7,598 nt of DNA from Sphingopyxis sp. (GTDB taxonomy: Bacteria > Pseudomonadota > Alphaproteobacteria > Sphingomonadales > Sphingomonadaceae), in NCBI GenBank assembly GCA_012035435.1, contig JAAUPH010000108.1, forward strand, positions 1 to 7,598, written 5' to 3'. Under the pieces are notes generated by a model. That model searched no databases. It was not told the origin of the DNA and saw only the letters and a list, made by a program, of their open reading frames with translations. Positions 7,577-7,598 of this stretch are shown here, in pieces. The position numbers were made by a program, and so were the translations under genes. The stretch's first letter is position 1, and the number at the start of each line of letters is the position of its first letter.

Positions 7577-7598
7577 AACTTCCTACCCCGTCCACCCT
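7577..7598 (-). promoter_or_regulatory. Leader and ribosome binding site upstream of leuB
   Basis: On the minus strand these 22 bases end in TAGGAAGTT directly before ATG 7576. The AGGA core is four bases from that ATG and thirteen from the in-frame ATG 7567, so it is slightly close for one and slightly far for the other. Family alignment (proteins beginning MKI) favours 7567. Any promoter or upstream leu gene lies outside the window. Confidence 0.45.

Noticed and set aside
1..7598. Search for a novel defence, mobile or RNA-based system
   Set aside because: All the DNA is accounted for by recognisable housekeeping-type genes; I saw no repeats, attachment sites, transposases, toxin-antitoxin pairs or structured non-coding regions.

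Overview
This window looks like ordinary chromosomal DNA from an alphaproteobacterium, most likely a member of the Sphingomonadales. The signs are high GC with G/C-rich third codon positions, a GcrA-type cell-cycle regulator (restricted to alphaproteobacteria), a ParE of the short alphaproteobacterial form, and methionine synthesis by the O-succinylhomoserine sulfhydrylase (MetZ) route. The genus is inferred from remembered protein similarity and was not tested. LAYOUT: There are eight genes, packed with almost no intergenic space. On the + strand, in order, are the C-terminal part of gcrA (1-357), a PaaI-like hotdog thioesterase (405-755, true start possibly 354), parE (798-2777) and an exported class A beta-lactamase-fold serine hydrolase (2793-4108). 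On the - strand, reading leftward from the right edge, are leuB (7567/7576 to 6510), metZ (6513 to 5305), apaG (5290 to 4889) and a GcvA-like LysR regulator (4892 to 4075). The two groups converge, and the serine hydrolase and LysR genes overlap tail to tail by 34 bases at 4075-4108. No stretch longer than about 45 bases lacks a gene. I see no tRNA, rRNA, CRISPR array, insertion sequence, phage gene or long repeat. HOW THE GENES WORK TOGETHER: The left half carries cell-cycle and chromosome functions: GcrA, a sigma70-associated transcription regulator, and ParE, a topoisomerase IV subunit. The right half is a probable amino-acid operon, leuB-metZ-apaG-lysR, with ATGA stop/start overlaps at leuB/metZ and apaG/lysR and a 14-base gap between metZ and apaG. 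SEQUENCE QUALITY: As read, gcrA, the serine hydrolase, lysR (three places) and leuB are frameshifted, and the thioesterase has an in-frame TAA just after a well-placed upstream GTG. Every frameshift can be repaired by adding or removing one base in a run of identical bases, and two of the affected genes (leuB, gcrA) are normally intact housekeeping genes. Homopolymer indel errors in the assembly are therefore more likely than a cluster of pseudogenes. parE, metZ and apaG read through cleanly. I found no convincing undescribed system. The most useful observations are the indel cluster, the apaG/lysR linkage to metZ, and the two-domain serine hydrolase.
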